Assembly (NCBI GenBank): GCA_020741275.1 | Contig: DYZK01000038.1 | Location: 1 to 59,527, forward strand | DNA from: Corynebacterium urealyticum | Lineage (GTDB): Bacteria; Actinomycetota; Actinomycetes; Mycobacteriales; Mycobacteriaceae | DNA: 59,527 nucleotides | Direction: 5' to 3' | Shown: positions 29,332 through 39,619 of the stretch, piece by piece | Layout: each line of letters opens with the position of its first letter | Numbering within the stretch: position 1 is the stretch's first letter | The notes under the pieces: generated by a model | What the model was told of the DNA's origin: nothing | The model's input: the letters and a program-made list of their open reading frames with translations, nothing else | Database searches by the model: none | Translations under genes and position numbers: made by a program

Positions 29332-31293
29332 ATGAGTCTCGGCGAAAACCCACGTCCGACTAAGACCCAGGCCGCGGCCGAGCTGCTCAAGGCCGGAAGA
29401 AGTTCCCACGTCGGTTTGTATCCGCACGACCTGCATCCCGGGTTGGTCCCGGGCTTGAGCGTCGAAGATCAGAACAAGAGCTTCTCGCTGGACCGCGTCG
29501 TCTTCTTCGTCACCGCCACCCTCATCGTGGCCTTTATCTCCTGGGGAATCGCCTCCCCAGAGTCGGTGTCCACAGCGTCGGCCGCCGCGTACGACTGGGC
29601 GATGAATAATGCCGCGTGGCTGCTCAACCTCGTCATGAGCTTGGGCATCATCGTCATGCTCTACCTTGCGTTCTCCCGTTATGGCCAGATCCCGCTGGGC
29701 CGGGATGATGAGCCGCCAGAGTTCTCCCGATACTCCTGGATCGCGATGATGTTTGGCGCCGGCATTGGCGTGGGCGTGTTCTTCTTCGGCCCCTCCGAGC
29801 CTCTGGCGTACTACCTTTCACCGCCGCCGGAGACCGTAGCCGCGGAAACCCCGGCGGCTCTGCACCAGGCGCTGGCCCAGTCCCACTTCCACTGGGGACT
29901 ATCCATCTGGGGGCTCTACGCGCTGGTCGGCGGAGCACTGGCCTATTCCACTTATCGCCGCGGGCGCCCCTCGCTGCTGAGCTCCGTGTTCCGGCCTCTG
30001 CTGGGCACTCAGCCGAATGAGGGGATCGCGGGCCGGGTGATCGACATGATGGCGATCGTCGCCACCCTTTTCGGCACCGCTGCCACGCTCGGGCTATCTG
30101 CCCTGCAGATCGCCCAAGGTGTGGAGATCATTTCTGGGGCAGGCCCGCTGGCCAATAATGCGGTCATCGCCATCATCGGTGTGCTCGGCGTTGCCTTCAT
30201 CATCAGCGCCGTCTCTGGCGTGGCGCGGGGCATCCGCTACCTGTCGAATATCAACATCACGCTGACGCTGCTGCTCGTGGCCTTCGTATTCCTCTTTGGC
30301 CCGAGCCTCTTCCTGCTGAACCTCGTGCCATCAGGGGTTGCGACCTATATCGATCAGCTGCTGCCGATGATGGGCAAATCCCTGTCCTGGGGTCAGGAGA
30401 CCCTCGAGTTCCAGGGCGCGTGGACAGCCTTCTACTGGGCTTGGTGGATCGCCTGGACCCCATTCGTCGGCATGTTCATTGCTCGGATTTCCCGTGGCCG
30501 CACCATCCGTGAATTCGCGCTGGCAACGATCGCCGGCCCGACCGCCATCCTGGTCCTGGCCTTCACCATCTTTGGTGGCGCCTCCATCACCTTCAGCCGG
30601 GAAGGCCGCGAGATGTTCGACGGCTCCGCGAATTCCGAGCAAGTCCTCTTCGCACTCTTCGACCAGTTGCCCTTGAACACGATTACCCCGTTCCTGCTGA
30701 TCGCAGTTCTCACGATCTTCTTCGTTACTTCCGCGGACTCGGCGTCCGTGGTGATGGGGACCATGTCCTCCCAGGGCAACCCTGCGCCGAACAAGCTGGT
30801 CATCGTGTTCTGGGGTGCATGCATGATGGGTATCGCCACGGTGATGCTGCTGGCCGGCGGAGAAACCGCGCTGACAGCGCTGCAGAACCTCACGATCCTT
30901 ATTGCGCTGCCGTTCTCGATTGTCCTCCTGTTGATGACCGTGGCCTTCCTCAAGGATCTCCGCACCGACCCTGCAGCGATCCGCAAAGACTACGCCAGCA
31001 CCGCGGTGGAAAACGCGGTGGTTCGTGGCCTGGAGGAGCACGGCGATGACTTCGAATTCATCGTCGCTTCTGCACCGGAGGGCAGGGGAGCGGGCGCCCA
31101 CTTCGACTCCTCCTCTGAGAACGTCACCGACTGGTACCAGCGAGTGGATGAGGAGGGTGAAGAGATCGCCTACGACCACGAAACCAAGCGGTGGGCGGAC
31201 CAGGAGGGTAACGCTGCGGATGCACCGGCTGGTTCCGTAGACACCGCGTCATCCGCTGCTGATGAACGCTCGGTGAAGCACCCGGAGCGTTAA
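29332..31293 (+). CDS. BCCT-family osmolyte transporter (EctP/LcoP-like)
   Basis: 653 residues, 12 helices (~65-545). Family signatures GIGVGVFFFGPSEPLAYY (~145-162), HWGLSIWGLYALVGG (~190) and WWIAWTPFVGMFIARISRGR (~377-396) identify a betaine/carnitine/choline-type Na+-coupled carrier. The acidic hydrophilic C-terminal tail (~555-653) resembles the long regulatory tails of corynebacterial EctP and LcoP. Likely role: uptake of ectoine, proline or betaine under osmotic stress. The ATG has AAGGAG 7 nt upstream. Confidence 0.9.
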   Translation: MSLGENPRPTKTQAAAELLKAGRSSHVGLYPHDLHPGLVPGLSVEDQNKSFSLDRVVFFVTATLIVAFISWGIASPESVSTASAAAYDWAMNNAAWLLNLVMSLGIIVMLYLAFSRYGQIPLGRDDEPPEFSRYSWIAMMFGAGIGVGVFFFGPSEPLAYYLSPPPETVAAETPAALHQALAQSHFHWGLSIWGLYALVGGALAYSTYRRGRPSLLSSVFRPLLGTQPNEGIAGRVIDMMAIVATLFGTAATLGLSALQIAQGVEIISGAGPLANNAVIAIIGVLGVAFIISAVSGVARGIRYLSNINITLTLLLVAFVFLFGPSLFLLNLVPSGVATYIDQLLPMMGKSLSWGQETLEFQGAWTAFYWAWWIAWTPFVGMFIARISRGRTIREFALATIAGPTAILVLAFTIFGGASITFSREGREMFDGSANSEQVLFALFDQLPLNTITPFLLIAVLTIFFVTSADSASVVMGTMSSQGNPAPNKLVIVFWGACMMGIATVMLLAGGETALTALQNLTILIALPFSIVLLLMTVAFLKDLRTDPAAIRKDYASTAVENAVVRGLEEHGDDFEFIVASAPEGRGAGAHFDSSSENVTDWYQRVDEEGEEIAYDHETKRWADQEGNAADAPAGSVDTASSAADERSVKHPER

Positions 31294-31333
31294 CACCGCC
31301 AGCAGGCTTTGGCAGCGGCAGCTAGGCACAAAG

Positions 31334-31372
31334 AAACCCTCGGCCCTGGATTTTCAAGGGCCGAGGGTTTTC
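31334..31372. terminator. Bidirectional terminator between the BCCT gene and greA
   Basis: Perfect 13-bp stem (31334-31346/31358-31370) with A-rich 5' and T-rich 3' flanks, between two convergent genes. Confidence 0.9.
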
Positions 31373-31405
31373 GCGTTGCCAGAGTGAGGCAGTGCCGCTC
31401 CAGAA

Positions 31406-31939
31406 TTACTTCTGCATCGCGCGCGGGATGTCCAGATCCGGGTTATATGGCTCTGCCTCCACGAGGGTCACCCGGACGGTGTCGCCGGTCGGGGTTTCGT
31501 ACTCACGGGTCTCGCCGACCTTCGCGCCGACCAGTGCTGCGCCCAGTGGGGCATCGGTGGAGTAGGTCTCCAGTTCCGGGTTGGAGGACTCCAGGCCACG
31601 GGTACCGATGAGGAAGGTCTCCTTGTCCTCCTCATCGTCGTCGTAGTAGACGTGCACGACGGTGCCGACCAGGGCGACGCCGGACTCCTGTGGAGCTTCA
31701 CCGATGGTGGCGTTGTCCAGCAGCTCCTCGAGGTAGGCGATGCGGGCCTCTTCCTGGCCCTGCTGCTCGCGGGCGGCGTGGTAGCCACCATTCTCCTTGA
31801 GGTCACCCTCTTCGCGGCGCTCATTGATCTCGGCGGCCAGGACCGGGCGGTTCTCCTTCAGGGCGAACAGCTCCGCGTTGAGTCGGTCGTAGGATTCTTG
31901 GGTGAGCCAGGTGGTCTGATTGTCTGCCATCTGCGCCAT
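31406..31939 (-). CDS. greA: Transcription elongation factor GreA
   Basis: 177 residues. The N-terminal coiled coil (~8-80, with [35 protein letters not shown] including the acidic loop tip) reaches into the RNA polymerase secondary channel to stimulate transcript cleavage. The C-terminal FKBP-like domain has [12 protein letters not shown] and [16 protein letters not shown] (~110-145). The ATG has AAGGAGG about 8 nt upstream. Confidence 0.96.
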   Translation of the reverse strand: MAQMADNQTTWLTQESYDRLNAELFALKENRPVLAAEINERREEGDLKENGGYHAAREQQGQEEARIAYLEELLDNATIGEAPQESGVALVGTVVHVYYDDDEEDKETFLIGTRGLESSNPELETYSTDAPLGAALVGAKVGETREYETPTGDTVRVTLVEAEPYNPDLDIPRAMQK

Positions 31940-32156
31940 CCTCCTTGGAAACTATTTCAGTAATTTTCAGCTGATCCGGGCAATCACGGTCCATGCACCG
32001 TCCCCGGCGGTAGCGCCTCGGGTGGCGATAGCTTTGCAGGAAATGTCCCACGGTTTCGCCGACGCCTGCCGGTTCTCGCTTGTCCGGGCGTATTCTAGCA
32101 CCGAATAGACGCGAAAACTTCAGTGGACGCGTCGTCGGTTGCCGGCTTTTGGTGGG

Positions 32157-32633
32157 CTACTGCTTCAGGTGGGAGGGGATGATCGAAGAACAGCCGTAGA
32201 TTTTCCCGGCGTAGCCCTGCACGCGGGTGTTGATATCAACCGAGTGCCGGGACGTTTCCGGCCCGTCGGCAGGGACGTAGAACTCGCGGCGGCCGACCTC
32301 GTTCTTGTCGTAGTCCATCGCGGTGACGACGCAATAAGCCGGCTTGGACGGATCCTCTCGGGTGACGTCGACGCGCATGTTCAGCCGGTTGTCGGACACC
32401 ACGGAACCGCCGGACTCGACTGCGGTGACGTCCGCGGTGGACGCATTCATGAACTGGTTGACCGCGTAGGCCATCGCCCCAGCGATGAGGACAACCAACG
32501 CAATGACCAGCACCTTGCCGGCAAAGGGGCGGTTGCGCTCAGCACCGTAGCGGGCCTTCAAGGCATCGTCGGCGGGCATCTGCGCATTACCCGGGCGGGA
32601 GTTGGGAACCGAAGGGGAAGCATCAGAGGTCAT
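32157..32633 (-). CDS. DUF4307 membrane protein
   Basis: 158 residues. A polar N-terminus, one membrane helix (~44-62) and an extracytoplasmic domain (~65-158) with VTREDPSKPAYCVVTAMDYDKNEVGRREFYVP mark the DUF4307 family (Rv1081c-like), found next to greA in actinobacteria. Function unknown. Upstream of greA in the same direction with a 217-bp gap; divergent from mca. Confidence 0.88.
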   Translation of the reverse strand: MTSDASPSVPNSRPGNAQMPADDALKARYGAERNRPFAGKVLVIALVVLIAGAMAYAVNQFMNASTADVTAVESGGSVVSDNRLNMRVDVTREDPSKPAYCVVTAMDYDKNEVGRREFYVPADGPETSRHSVDINTRVQGYAGKIYGCSSIIPSHLKQ

Positions 32634-32756
32634 GGTGGTTTACATTCTAGGCAATGCACCCGGAAAAGCAGATTTTCTCTCCCCAGTCCGACCTGCTCCT
32701 GCGGTGGGGAGGTGCCGTGTGACTTCTCTTCATCACGCGTGGAACAATACGGAAGT

Positions 32757-33734
32757 ATGACTGATTCGACGACGAGCGGTGCCCAGGGTGGCTACCGTGT
32801 GCTGGCGATTCATGCCCACCCGGATGATGAATCCAGCAAGGGCGCGGCGACGATGGCTCGTTATATCGACGAAGGCCACCGTGTCCGCGTGTTGACCTGC
32901 ACGGGCGGCGAAGAGGGCAGCATCCTCAACCCCAGGATGGACCGGCCCGAGGTGCACGAGAACCTAGCGGCTGTGCGCAGGGAAGAAATGGCCCGCGCCG
33001 CGGAGATCTTGGGGGTGGAGCACCGTTGGCTGGGCTACGTTGACTCCGGCCTGCCGGAATCTGGAAAGCGGGAGGATCTCCCAGACGGCTGCTTTGCACT
33101 GCAGGATGTCGACGAGGTGGCCGGTGACGTGGTTGCGCAGATCCGCGAATTCCAGCCGCACGTGATCATTACCTATGACGAAAACGGTGGTTACCCGCAC
33201 CCGGATCACCTGATGGTCCACGCAGTGTCCATGCGCGCCTGGGACTTGGCAGGAGACCCCGAGTATCGACCCGATCTTGGCGAGGCCTGGGCTCCCCTGA
33301 AGCTGTATTACACACACGGATTCGTGGTGACCCGTTTCAACATGCTCGCCGAGGCGGTGGCACAGCGGCAGGCCAACGGTGAGATGACCCTGCGTGAGTA
33401 CCAGCGCACGATGACCCAGCTGGCCTTCTGGCGCGCGAAGCAGGACGTCTACCCTCGCGTCACCACCCGCGTGAACGCCGCGGATTGGTTCGAACGCCGC
33501 GATGCCGCGCTGACGGCGCATGCCACCCAGATCGACCCGGACGGTCCGTTCTTCGGTGTGGACGTGGGTGTGCAGCGCGAGACGTGGCCCACGGAAGAGT
33601 TCGAATTAGCGAAGACCCGGGTAGCCACTACACTGCCAGAGAGGGAACTCACCGCGGGCCTTCCGCCGGTGGACAGCGCCGATGAGCTCAGCCAGAGCCA
33701 GCCGCCAGAGGTGCCGGTGCGCCCCGAGCAGTAG
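32757..33734 (+). CDS. mca: Mycothiol S-conjugate amidase
   Basis: 325 residues. It cleaves mycothiol S-conjugates of electrophiles and drugs to mercapturic acids for export, so the host uses mycothiol. Zinc and catalytic motifs: AIHAHPDDESSKGAAT (~18) and YPHPDHLMVH (~148), with TCTGGEEG (~48). Length and the C-terminal region distinguish it from MshB only in part; its place next to greA/DUF4307 (as in Rv1080c-Rv1082) supports Mca. The ATG at 32757 has GGAAG just upstream. Confidence 0.92.
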   Translation: MTDSTTSGAQGGYRVLAIHAHPDDESSKGAATMARYIDEGHRVRVLTCTGGEEGSILNPRMDRPEVHENLAAVRREEMARAAEILGVEHRWLGYVDSGLPESGKREDLPDGCFALQDVDEVAGDVVAQIREFQPHVIITYDENGGYPHPDHLMVHAVSMRAWDLAGDPEYRPDLGEAWAPLKLYYTHGFVVTRFNMLAEAVAQRQANGEMTLREYQRTMTQLAFWRAKQDVYPRVTTRVNAADWFERRDAALTAHATQIDPDGPFFGVDVGVQRETWPTEEFELAKTRVATTLPERELTAGLPPVDSADELSQSQPPEVPVRPEQ

Positions 33735-33795
33735 GATTTCCGCTAGAGAATTTTTAGCCCAGTACTCACACACGGCTTGACCGCCGCCGAAGGGA

Positions 33796-34278
33796 ATGGA
33801 TGACATGTTCGCAGCTCTTTCGACCCCTGCTCTGTCAGCAGCGGATCTGGTGAACGCAGGGGCGGCGTACACGACCACTGTTATCGCCCAAGGTCCAACC
33901 CCCAATACGGGCCCACGCGGCGAGGAGTTCGGCAAGGCCTCGCCGGTCGGGCTGTTCGTCATCTTGGGGCTGCTCTTTGTGGTCATCGTTATCGGATTCG
34001 GCATGAATCGCAGGCTGCGCCGCCTGGAGCGCCGCCGCGCCTTCGCCGAGCAGCACGGCATCGATGTGTTTGATGAGGAGCGGCTCAACAAGGCGATGGA
34101 GGAGAGCGGTTATGAGGAGTACGCGAAGGGCGGGGTGTTGTTTGCTCGCACCGAGGTGCCGCAGACTGATGCTCGTTTCGAACCGGCCTCCGGGCAGCTC
34201 ACGGGGCCAGACGCGATCGACGCAGAGCGCGCGAAGGCTCAGGAAGATGAAGACGAAAACGAGAATCCTGCACGCTAA
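33796..34278 (+). CDS. Small single-pass membrane protein (Rv1083-like position)
   Basis: 160 residues (157 from the second ATG at 33805, which has better RBS spacing). One hydrophobic helix (~54-72, VGLFVILGLLFVVIVIGFG), then a basic-acidic cytosolic domain with a helix RRLERRRAFAEQHGIDVFDEERLNKAMEESGYEEYAKGGVLF. The tail is acidic. It sits between mca and the prenyl transferase, where mycobacteria also have a small membrane protein. Function unknown. Confidence 0.8.
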   Translation: MDDMFAALSTPALSAADLVNAGAAYTTTVIAQGPTPNTGPRGEEFGKASPVGLFVILGLLFVVIVIGFGMNRRLRRLERRRAFAEQHGIDVFDEERLNKAMEESGYEEYAKGGVLFARTEVPQTDARFEPASGQLTGPDAIDAERAKAQEDEDENENPAR

Positions 34279-34296
34279 GCGAGAGGATTAACAATC

Positions 34297-35112
34297 GTGC
34301 GTCTACCAAAGCTTGCGGCAGCGATCGGGAGAACCGAGCCGCTGAAGAGGCTCGCCAGTCTGCTCTACCCCGCCTATGAGGCGCGGCTGGCTCGTTCTCT
34401 TCGAGATCTGCCGCGCCCGGCTCACATCGCCATCATGGCCGACGGCAACCGACGCTGGGCGAGGGAGAACGGCTTCACCGACGTCTCCCATGGGCACCGC
34501 GTGGGCGCTCGTAAGATCGCCGAGATGTGTAACTGGTGCGACGAGATGGGCATCGCCTCGGTGACCGTGTACCTGCTCAGCACCGAGAACCTCAAGCGTG
34601 AACCGGAGGAACTCGAGCTGCTGGTCAAAATCATTGGGGATGTCGCCGACGAGCTTGGGCAGGCGAAAGCTGGCTTCCGCGTGCGCTCCGTGGGACACCT
34701 CGAGCTGCTGCCACAGCAGCTGCGGGAGCGACTGGAATACAACGAGCAGCTCACCGCCAATAACACAGGCGTGTGCGTCAACGTCGCCGTCGGCTACGGC
34801 GGACGGCAGGAGATCGTCGATGCGGTGCGAGACACCGTCGCGGAACTCGCTGCGGACGGCACGCCAGCGGAAAAGATCGCCGAGAAGATTACCGTCGACT
34901 CCCTGGGCAACCACATGTACACCAAGGGACAGCCAGACCCGGACCTGGTGATCCGGACGTCGGGGGAGCAGCGGCTTTCTGGCTTTCTGCTGTGGCAGTC
35001 TGCCTACTCCGAGATTTGGTTTACGGACACCTACTGGCCAGCCTTCCGGCGGGTGGACTTCCTCCGCGCGCTGCGGGAATACTCCCAGCGGCACCGCCGC
35101 TTCGGGCTCTAG
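34297..35112 (+). CDS. uppS: cis-prenyl transferase (UppS family)
   Basis: 271 residues from GTG. Signature HIAIMADGNRRWARENG (~46-62), SVTVYLLSTENLKREPEEL (~88) and DLVIRTSGEQRLSGFLLWQSAYSEIWF (~222-248) define undecaprenyl-diphosphate-synthase-type enzymes. At this locus mycobacteria have Rv1086, a short-chain Z-farnesyl diphosphate synthase, so the product here may be short-chain rather than the full carrier lipid. It starts 18 bp after the membrane-protein gene, probably in one operon with mca. Confidence 0.9.
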   Translation: MRLPKLAAAIGRTEPLKRLASLLYPAYEARLARSLRDLPRPAHIAIMADGNRRWARENGFTDVSHGHRVGARKIAEMCNWCDEMGIASVTVYLLSTENLKREPEELELLVKIIGDVADELGQAKAGFRVRSVGHLELLPQQLRERLEYNEQLTANNTGVCVNVAVGYGGRQEIVDAVRDTVAELAADGTPAEKIAEKITVDSLGNHMYTKGQPDPDLVIRTSGEQRLSGFLLWQSAYSEIWFTDTYWPAFRRVDFLRALREYSQRHRRFGL

Positions 35113-35184
35113 TTCAGTGCTGTACTGGTTGTCCTGAGCCGTCATGGGAAGGCCGGGGGCAGTGTCGGCTGTGGGCGGGCGGGT

Positions 35185-36132
35185 CTAAATCTTGCGCATC
35201 CGCACCCGGTCGACGAGGTGATCTGCGCCCTTGCGCATTACCAGGCTGGCCCGGATCCGGGTCGGCAAGATGTTCTCCATGAGGTTGGGCAGGTTCACTG
35301 TCTGCCAGATCTCCCGGGCCACCTGGGCGGCCTGTTCGTCGCTCAACCCCGCGAGGTGGTGGAAGTGCGCATCCGGGTCCTTGAAGGCGGTGTTTTTCAG
35401 CCGCAGGAATCGGGAGATGTACCAGTCCTCGATGTCCTCGACCCGGGCGTCGACGTACACGGAGAAGTCGAAGAGATCGCTAACCATGAGGGTGGGTCCT
35501 GTCTGCAGCACGTTGAGACCCTCGACGATGAGGATGTCTGGTTGGTCAACCACCTCGAACTCGCCGGCAATTCGGTCGTAGGCCTCGTGCGAGTAGACCG
35601 GCGCCTTGACGTTTCGGGCGCCTGATTTCACCTTGGTCACAAAATTCAGCAGGGCTTGCTGGTCATAAGATTCGGGGAAACCCTTGCGGTGCAGCAGACG
35701 ACGGCGCTCCAGCTCGGCGGTGGGGAAGAGGAATCCGTCCGTGGTGATCAGGTCCACCCGGGGGCTGGAGTCCCAGCGCTGCAGCAGCACCTGGAGCACA
35801 CGCGCGGTGGTGGATTTCCCGACGGCCACGGAGCCGGACACTCCGATGATGTACGGCGTGGGAGGCATAGGTTCGCCGATGAAGGTCTCGGTAGCCTGAT
35901 TCAGGCTGCGCTGGGCCTCGACCCGCAGGTTGATGAGGCGGGACAGCGGGAGGTAGACCTCGCTAACCTCGTCCAGGTCAATCTCGTCGCCGATGCCGCG
36001 TAGCTGGTCGAGCTCCGATTCGCTCAAAACCTGCGGCATGGACTTACGGAGTTCGCGCCATTGGCTCCTTTTGAGCTCGATAAAGGGCGATACAGCCGCG
36101 TCCGCGGAGGCGCGCTGGGGCGTACGATTCAT
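35185..36132 (-). CDS. coaA: Pantothenate kinase (type I)
   Basis: About 315 residues. It phosphorylates pantothenate, the first step of CoA synthesis. The P-loop is [18 protein letters not shown] (~95-112), followed by [12 protein letters not shown] (~123) and [14 protein letters not shown] (~205). I chose the ATG at 36132 (MNRTPQRAS) with TGAGG nearby; the frame extends 17 codons further without support. Divergent from glyA. Confidence 0.95.
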   Translation of the reverse strand: MNRTPQRASADAAVSPFIELKRSQWRELRKSMPQVLSESELDQLRGIGDEIDLDEVSEVYLPLSRLINLRVEAQRSLNQATETFIGEPMPPTPYIIGVSGSVAVGKSTTARVLQVLLQRWDSSPRVDLITTDGFLFPTAELERRRLLHRKGFPESYDQQALLNFVTKVKSGARNVKAPVYSHEAYDRIAGEFEVVDQPDILIVEGLNVLQTGPTLMVSDLFDFSVYVDARVEDIEDWYISRFLRLKNTAFKDPDAHFHHLAGLSDEQAAQVAREIWQTVNLPNLMENILPTRIRASLVMRKGADHLVDRVRMRKI

Positions 36133-36306
36133 GGCCTCATTGTGCCTGTGTGGGGGGAGATAACCCAAATGTGCTAGGTGCACTGTGACCTGCGTCCGGG
36201 GCAGGCGCTAAGATGTGGGGCGCAACGCAACAACACCTTCTACCCCAAGGATCGGTCTGCATTCTTGGTGGTATACACCCTTTTGAAGGAAGGCCGACGG
36301 AAACTT

Positions 36307-37608
36307 ATGTCCGATTCTCCACAGACCATCCAGCACAACGTGCCGCTGGCCGAACTCGACCCGGATGTCGCCCGCGCGATCGACGGTGAGCTGGCTCGCC
36401 AGCGCAACACTCTCGAGATGATCGCGAGTGAGAACTTTGTGCCGCGTGCAGTGCTGCAGGCGCAGGGCTCCGTCCTGACCAACAAGTACGCCGAGGGCTA
36501 CCCGGGACGCCGCTACTACGGCGGCTGCGAGCACGTCGACGTCATCGAGGACCTGGCCCGCGACCGCGCGAAGCAGGTCTTCGGTGCCGAGTTCGCCAAC
36601 GTGCAGCCGCACGCCGGTGCGCAGGCCAACGCCGCCGTCCTCATGGCACTGGCAAGCCCACGGGATAAGATCCTGGGCCTGTCTCTGGCGCACGGTGGCC
36701 ACCTGACCCACGGCATGCACCTGAACTTCTCCGGCAAGCTCTACGAGGCCATCGCCTACGAGGTGGACCCGGAGACCATGCGTATCGACATGGATAAGGT
36801 CCGCGAGCAGGCCCTCAAGGAGAAGCCGACCGTCATCATCGCCGGTTGGTCCGCCTACCCGCGCCACCAGGACTTCGCCGCCTTCCGCTCCATCGCGGAC
36901 GAGGTCGGCGCGAAGCTGTGGGTCGACATGGCCCACTTCGCAGGTCTGGTTGCTGCTGGCCTGCACCCGTCTCCGGTCCCGCACGCTGACGTCGTGTCCA
37001 CCACCGTGCACAAGACCCTCGGCGGCCCGCGTTCCGGCCTGATCCTGGCGAAGCAGGAGTGGGCGAAAAAGCTCAATTCCGCAGTCTTCCCGGGCCAGCA
37101 GGGCGGCCCGCTGATGCACGCTGTTGCCGCGAAGGCCGTGGCAATGAAGGTGGCCCAGACCGACGAGTTCCGCGACCGCCAGGCCCGCACCCTCGAGGGC
37201 GCGAAGATCCTGGCTGAGCGCCTGTCCGCTGCTGACACCAAGGGCGCTGGCGTCGAGGTCCTCACCGGCGGCACCGACGTCCACCTGGTGCTGGCTGATC
37301 TGCGTCACTCCGAGCTGGATGGCCAGCAGGCGGAGGATCTGCTGCACGAGGTTGGCATCACCGTCAACCGAAACGCCGTTCCTTTCGACCCACGCCCGCC
37401 GATGGTCACCTCCGGCCTGCGCATCGGTACCCCGGCCCTGGCTTCCCGCGGCCTGGATACGGCTTCCTTCACCGAGGTCGCGGACGTCATCGGTACCGCG
37501 CTGGCACAGGGTAAGAACGCCGACATCGACGCGCTGCGCGCTCGTGTCTCCAAGGTTGCCGAGGACTTCCCGCTGTACGAGGGCCTCGAAGACTGGAAGC
37601 TGGTCTAA
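36307..37608 (+). CDS. glyA: Serine hydroxymethyltransferase
   Basis: 433 residues, PLP enzyme making glycine and methylene-THF from serine. MIASENFVP (~39), [18 protein letters not shown] (~60-77), the PLP-lysine motif [17 protein letters not shown] (~228-244) and the C-terminal [13 protein letters not shown] (~375) are present. The start ATG at 36307 lies just before MSDSPQTIQ with GAAGGCCGACGG upstream. Two nt before the nicotinamidase gene. Confidence 0.97.
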   Translation: MSDSPQTIQHNVPLAELDPDVARAIDGELARQRNTLEMIASENFVPRAVLQAQGSVLTNKYAEGYPGRRYYGGCEHVDVIEDLARDRAKQVFGAEFANVQPHAGAQANAAVLMALASPRDKILGLSLAHGGHLTHGMHLNFSGKLYEAIAYEVDPETMRIDMDKVREQALKEKPTVIIAGWSAYPRHQDFAAFRSIADEVGAKLWVDMAHFAGLVAAGLHPSPVPHADVVSTTVHKTLGGPRSGLILAKQEWAKKLNSAVFPGQQGGPLMHAVAAKAVAMKVAQTDEFRDRQARTLEGAKILAERLSAADTKGAGVEVLTGGTDVHLVLADLRHSELDGQQAEDLLHEVGITVNRNAVPFDPRPPMVTSGLRIGTPALASRGLDTASFTEVADVIGTALAQGKNADIDALRARVSKVAEDFPLYEGLEDWKLV

Positions 37609-37610
37609 CA

Positions 37611-38285
37611 ATGGCGGAATCCGCTGTGAACCCGCAGGGCAGCCAGGCTGGCTCCGCGTCCCCGTCCGCTGGGGCGGGGCACGCGCTGATCATCGTTGAC
37701 GTGCAGAATGACTTCGTCGATGGCAGCCTGGCTACCGAACGTGGCGCGCAGGCCGCCGAAGCGATCAGCAAGCACATCGCCGGCCTACACCGGTACGACG
37801 TCATCGTGGGCACGAAGGATTGGCACATCGACCCGGCCGGGCATTTCGCCCCAGAGGGGGCTGAGCCGGACTACCAGGACACCTGGCCGGTGCACTGCGT
37901 TGCCGGAACCACCGGCGCGCAGTCGCACCCGGCGCTTGCGACCGACCAGGTCGAGGCGTGGTTCCACAAGGGTGAGTACGAGCCCGCTTACTCGGGCTTT
38001 GAAGGCCACCTCGCGGACTCTCTGGCAGCTACGGAAGCGAAGAGCGCTGCTGCCGACGAGGAGCGTCCGAAGGTACTTCTCGCGGAATGGCTGCGTTCCC
38101 GCCGCATTGGTCAGGTGACCGTGGTTGGTATTGCGACCGACTTCTGCGTGCGCGCCACCGCACTGGATGCGAAGGCTGAGGGCTTCGACGTCAATGTGAT
38201 CCCGCGCCTGTGCGCGCCGGTGTCAGCAGCGGGCGAGGAAGCGGCTCTCGCCGAACTGCGTGAGGCCGGTATCGAGGTGAAGTAG
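37611..38285 (+). CDS. pncA: Nicotinamidase/isochorismatase-family hydrolase (PncA-like)
   Basis: 224 residues. ALIIVDVQNDFVDGSL (~23-38, catalytic Asp), KDWHIDPAGHFA (~64-75, metal-binding Asp/His/His) and GIATDFCVRATALDA (~172-186, nucleophile Cys) match nicotinamidase, which converts nicotinamide to nicotinate for NAD recycling. A short insert (AATEAKSAAADEERP, ~139-153) separates the last two motifs. It follows glyA with a 2-nt gap, so it is co-transcribed. Confidence 0.9.
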   Translation: MAESAVNPQGSQAGSASPSAGAGHALIIVDVQNDFVDGSLATERGAQAAEAISKHIAGLHRYDVIVGTKDWHIDPAGHFAPEGAEPDYQDTWPVHCVAGTTGAQSHPALATDQVEAWFHKGEYEPAYSGFEGHLADSLAATEAKSAAADEERPKVLLAEWLRSRRIGQVTVVGIATDFCVRATALDAKAEGFDVNVIPRLCAPVSAAGEEAALAELREAGIEVK

Positions 38286-38307
38286 TCGCAGTCGTGACTC
38301 AAAGCCG

Positions 38308-38342
38308 AAAGAACCCGATGGTGGAAACCATCGGGTTCTTTG
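38308..38342 (+). terminator. Terminator of glyA-pncA
   Basis: Stem AAAGAACCCGATGG/CCATCGGGTTCTTT (38308-38321/38328-38341) followed by GTTG; near-perfect 14 bp. Confidence 0.9.
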
Positions 38343-38405
38343 TTGTGTTGCTCACCGGGTGGGGCGCTCAAGCTGCGCCCAGCCGGGTGAGGGCAGGGGA
38401 GTGGC

Positions 38406-39575
38406 TTACTCGCCCTTAGCCAGCTTGCGGGAGACGATCTCCAGCATGATCTCGTTCGGGCCACCGTAGATCGGCTGGACGCGGGAGTCCAGGTAGTGGG
38501 TAGCGATCGGGTACTCCATCATGAAGCCGTAGCCGCCGTGCATCTGCAGTGCCTGGTTCACGACCTCGATCTGCAGCTCGGTGGTGTGGTACTTCGCCAT
38601 CGCAGCGGTGGTCTCGTCCAGTTCGCCCTTGACCTTGGCCTCGATGCAGGCATCGACGAAGGACTGTGCAGCCTGCAGGCCCTGGACCATCTTGGCCAGC
38701 TCCCAGCGGTAGGCCTGGTGGTCGACCAGACGGTTGCCAAAGGTCTTGCGGTCCTGGGAGTGCTGGTACACCAGGTCGAAGGCGCGGCGGGAGGTCGCGA
38801 TGGAGCCCACGGCGATGGACAGGCGCTCCTGTGCCAGGTTGTGACGCAGGTAGCCGAAGCCAGCACCGCGCTCGCCCAGCAGGTTCTCGGCCGGGACCTG
38901 GACGTTCTCGAAGGAGAGCTCGGCGGTGTCCTGGGACTTCAGGCCGACCTTCTTCAGCGGACCGGTCTTGGTGTAGCCCTCCATGCCGTCCTCAACGATG
39001 AGCAGGGAGATGCCGGCGCGGCCCTTCTCCGGGTCGGTGATGGCGACGATGATGGTGAAGTCCGCCTGGACACCGTTGGAGATGAAGGTCTTCGCGCCGT
39101 TGACGGTGAAGGAGCCGTCGCCGTTGTCGCGGGCCAGGGTGCGGATGCCAGCCAGGTCGGCGCCGGCCTCCGGCTCGGTCATAGCGATCGCGGCGATCTT
39201 CTCACCGGAGCACAGTGGCTTGAGGAAGCGCTCCTTCTGCTCGTCGTTGGCGAAGCGCTGCAGGTATGGGATGACCAGGTCGTTGATGGTCTGGATGCCC
39301 ACGATGATGGAGCCGGAGTCAGCCTTGGCGAGCTCCTCGGTCAGTACGGCGTTGAAGCGGTAGTCGTTCATTCCGCCGCCGCCCCACTGCTCGTCGACCT
39401 CCATGCCCAGCAGGCCCATGTCGCCGGCCTTCTTGAACATCTCGCGGTCGACGTAGCCCTGGTCGTGCCAGCGCTCCACGTTCGGGCGGATTTCGGTCTC
39501 CACGAAGCCGCGAACGGCCTCGCGGAACATCTCGTGCTCTTCGTTGAACAGGGTGCGCGGAAGGTAGTTCTTCAT
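38406..39575 (-). CDS. Acyl-CoA dehydrogenase
   Basis: 389 residues, FAD-dependent. AIAMTEPEAGADLAGIRT (~123-140), AKTFISNGVQADF (~158) and DRKTFGNRLVDHQAYRWELA (~272-291) are family motifs. The position that is Glu in medium- and short-chain enzymes (the IYEGT motif) reads IYGGP, so the catalytic base must come from another helix, as in long-chain and isovaleryl types, or be missing. Substrate unknown. GGAGAGGA lies just before the ATG. A likely own promoter (GTGACT, 18 bp, TATGAA) lies ~100 nt upstream, separate from the DtxR box. Confidence 0.9.
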   Translation of the reverse strand: MKNYLPRTLFNEEHEMFREAVRGFVETEIRPNVERWHDQGYVDREMFKKAGDMGLLGMEVDEQWGGGGMNDYRFNAVLTEELAKADSGSIIVGIQTINDLVIPYLQRFANDEQKERFLKPLCSGEKIAAIAMTEPEAGADLAGIRTLARDNGDGSFTVNGAKTFISNGVQADFTIIVAITDPEKGRAGISLLIVEDGMEGYTKTGPLKKVGLKSQDTAELSFENVQVPAENLLGERGAGFGYLRHNLAQERLSIAVGSIATSRRAFDLVYQHSQDRKTFGNRLVDHQAYRWELAKMVQGLQAAQSFVDACIEAKVKGELDETTAAMAKYHTTELQIEVVNQALQMHGGYGFMMEYPIATHYLDSRVQPIYGGPNEIMLEIVSRKLAKGE

Positions 39576-39619
39576 GTTGTCCTCTCCGGAAGTCGGGGGA
39601 TGTTCGGTGAAAGAGCTGG

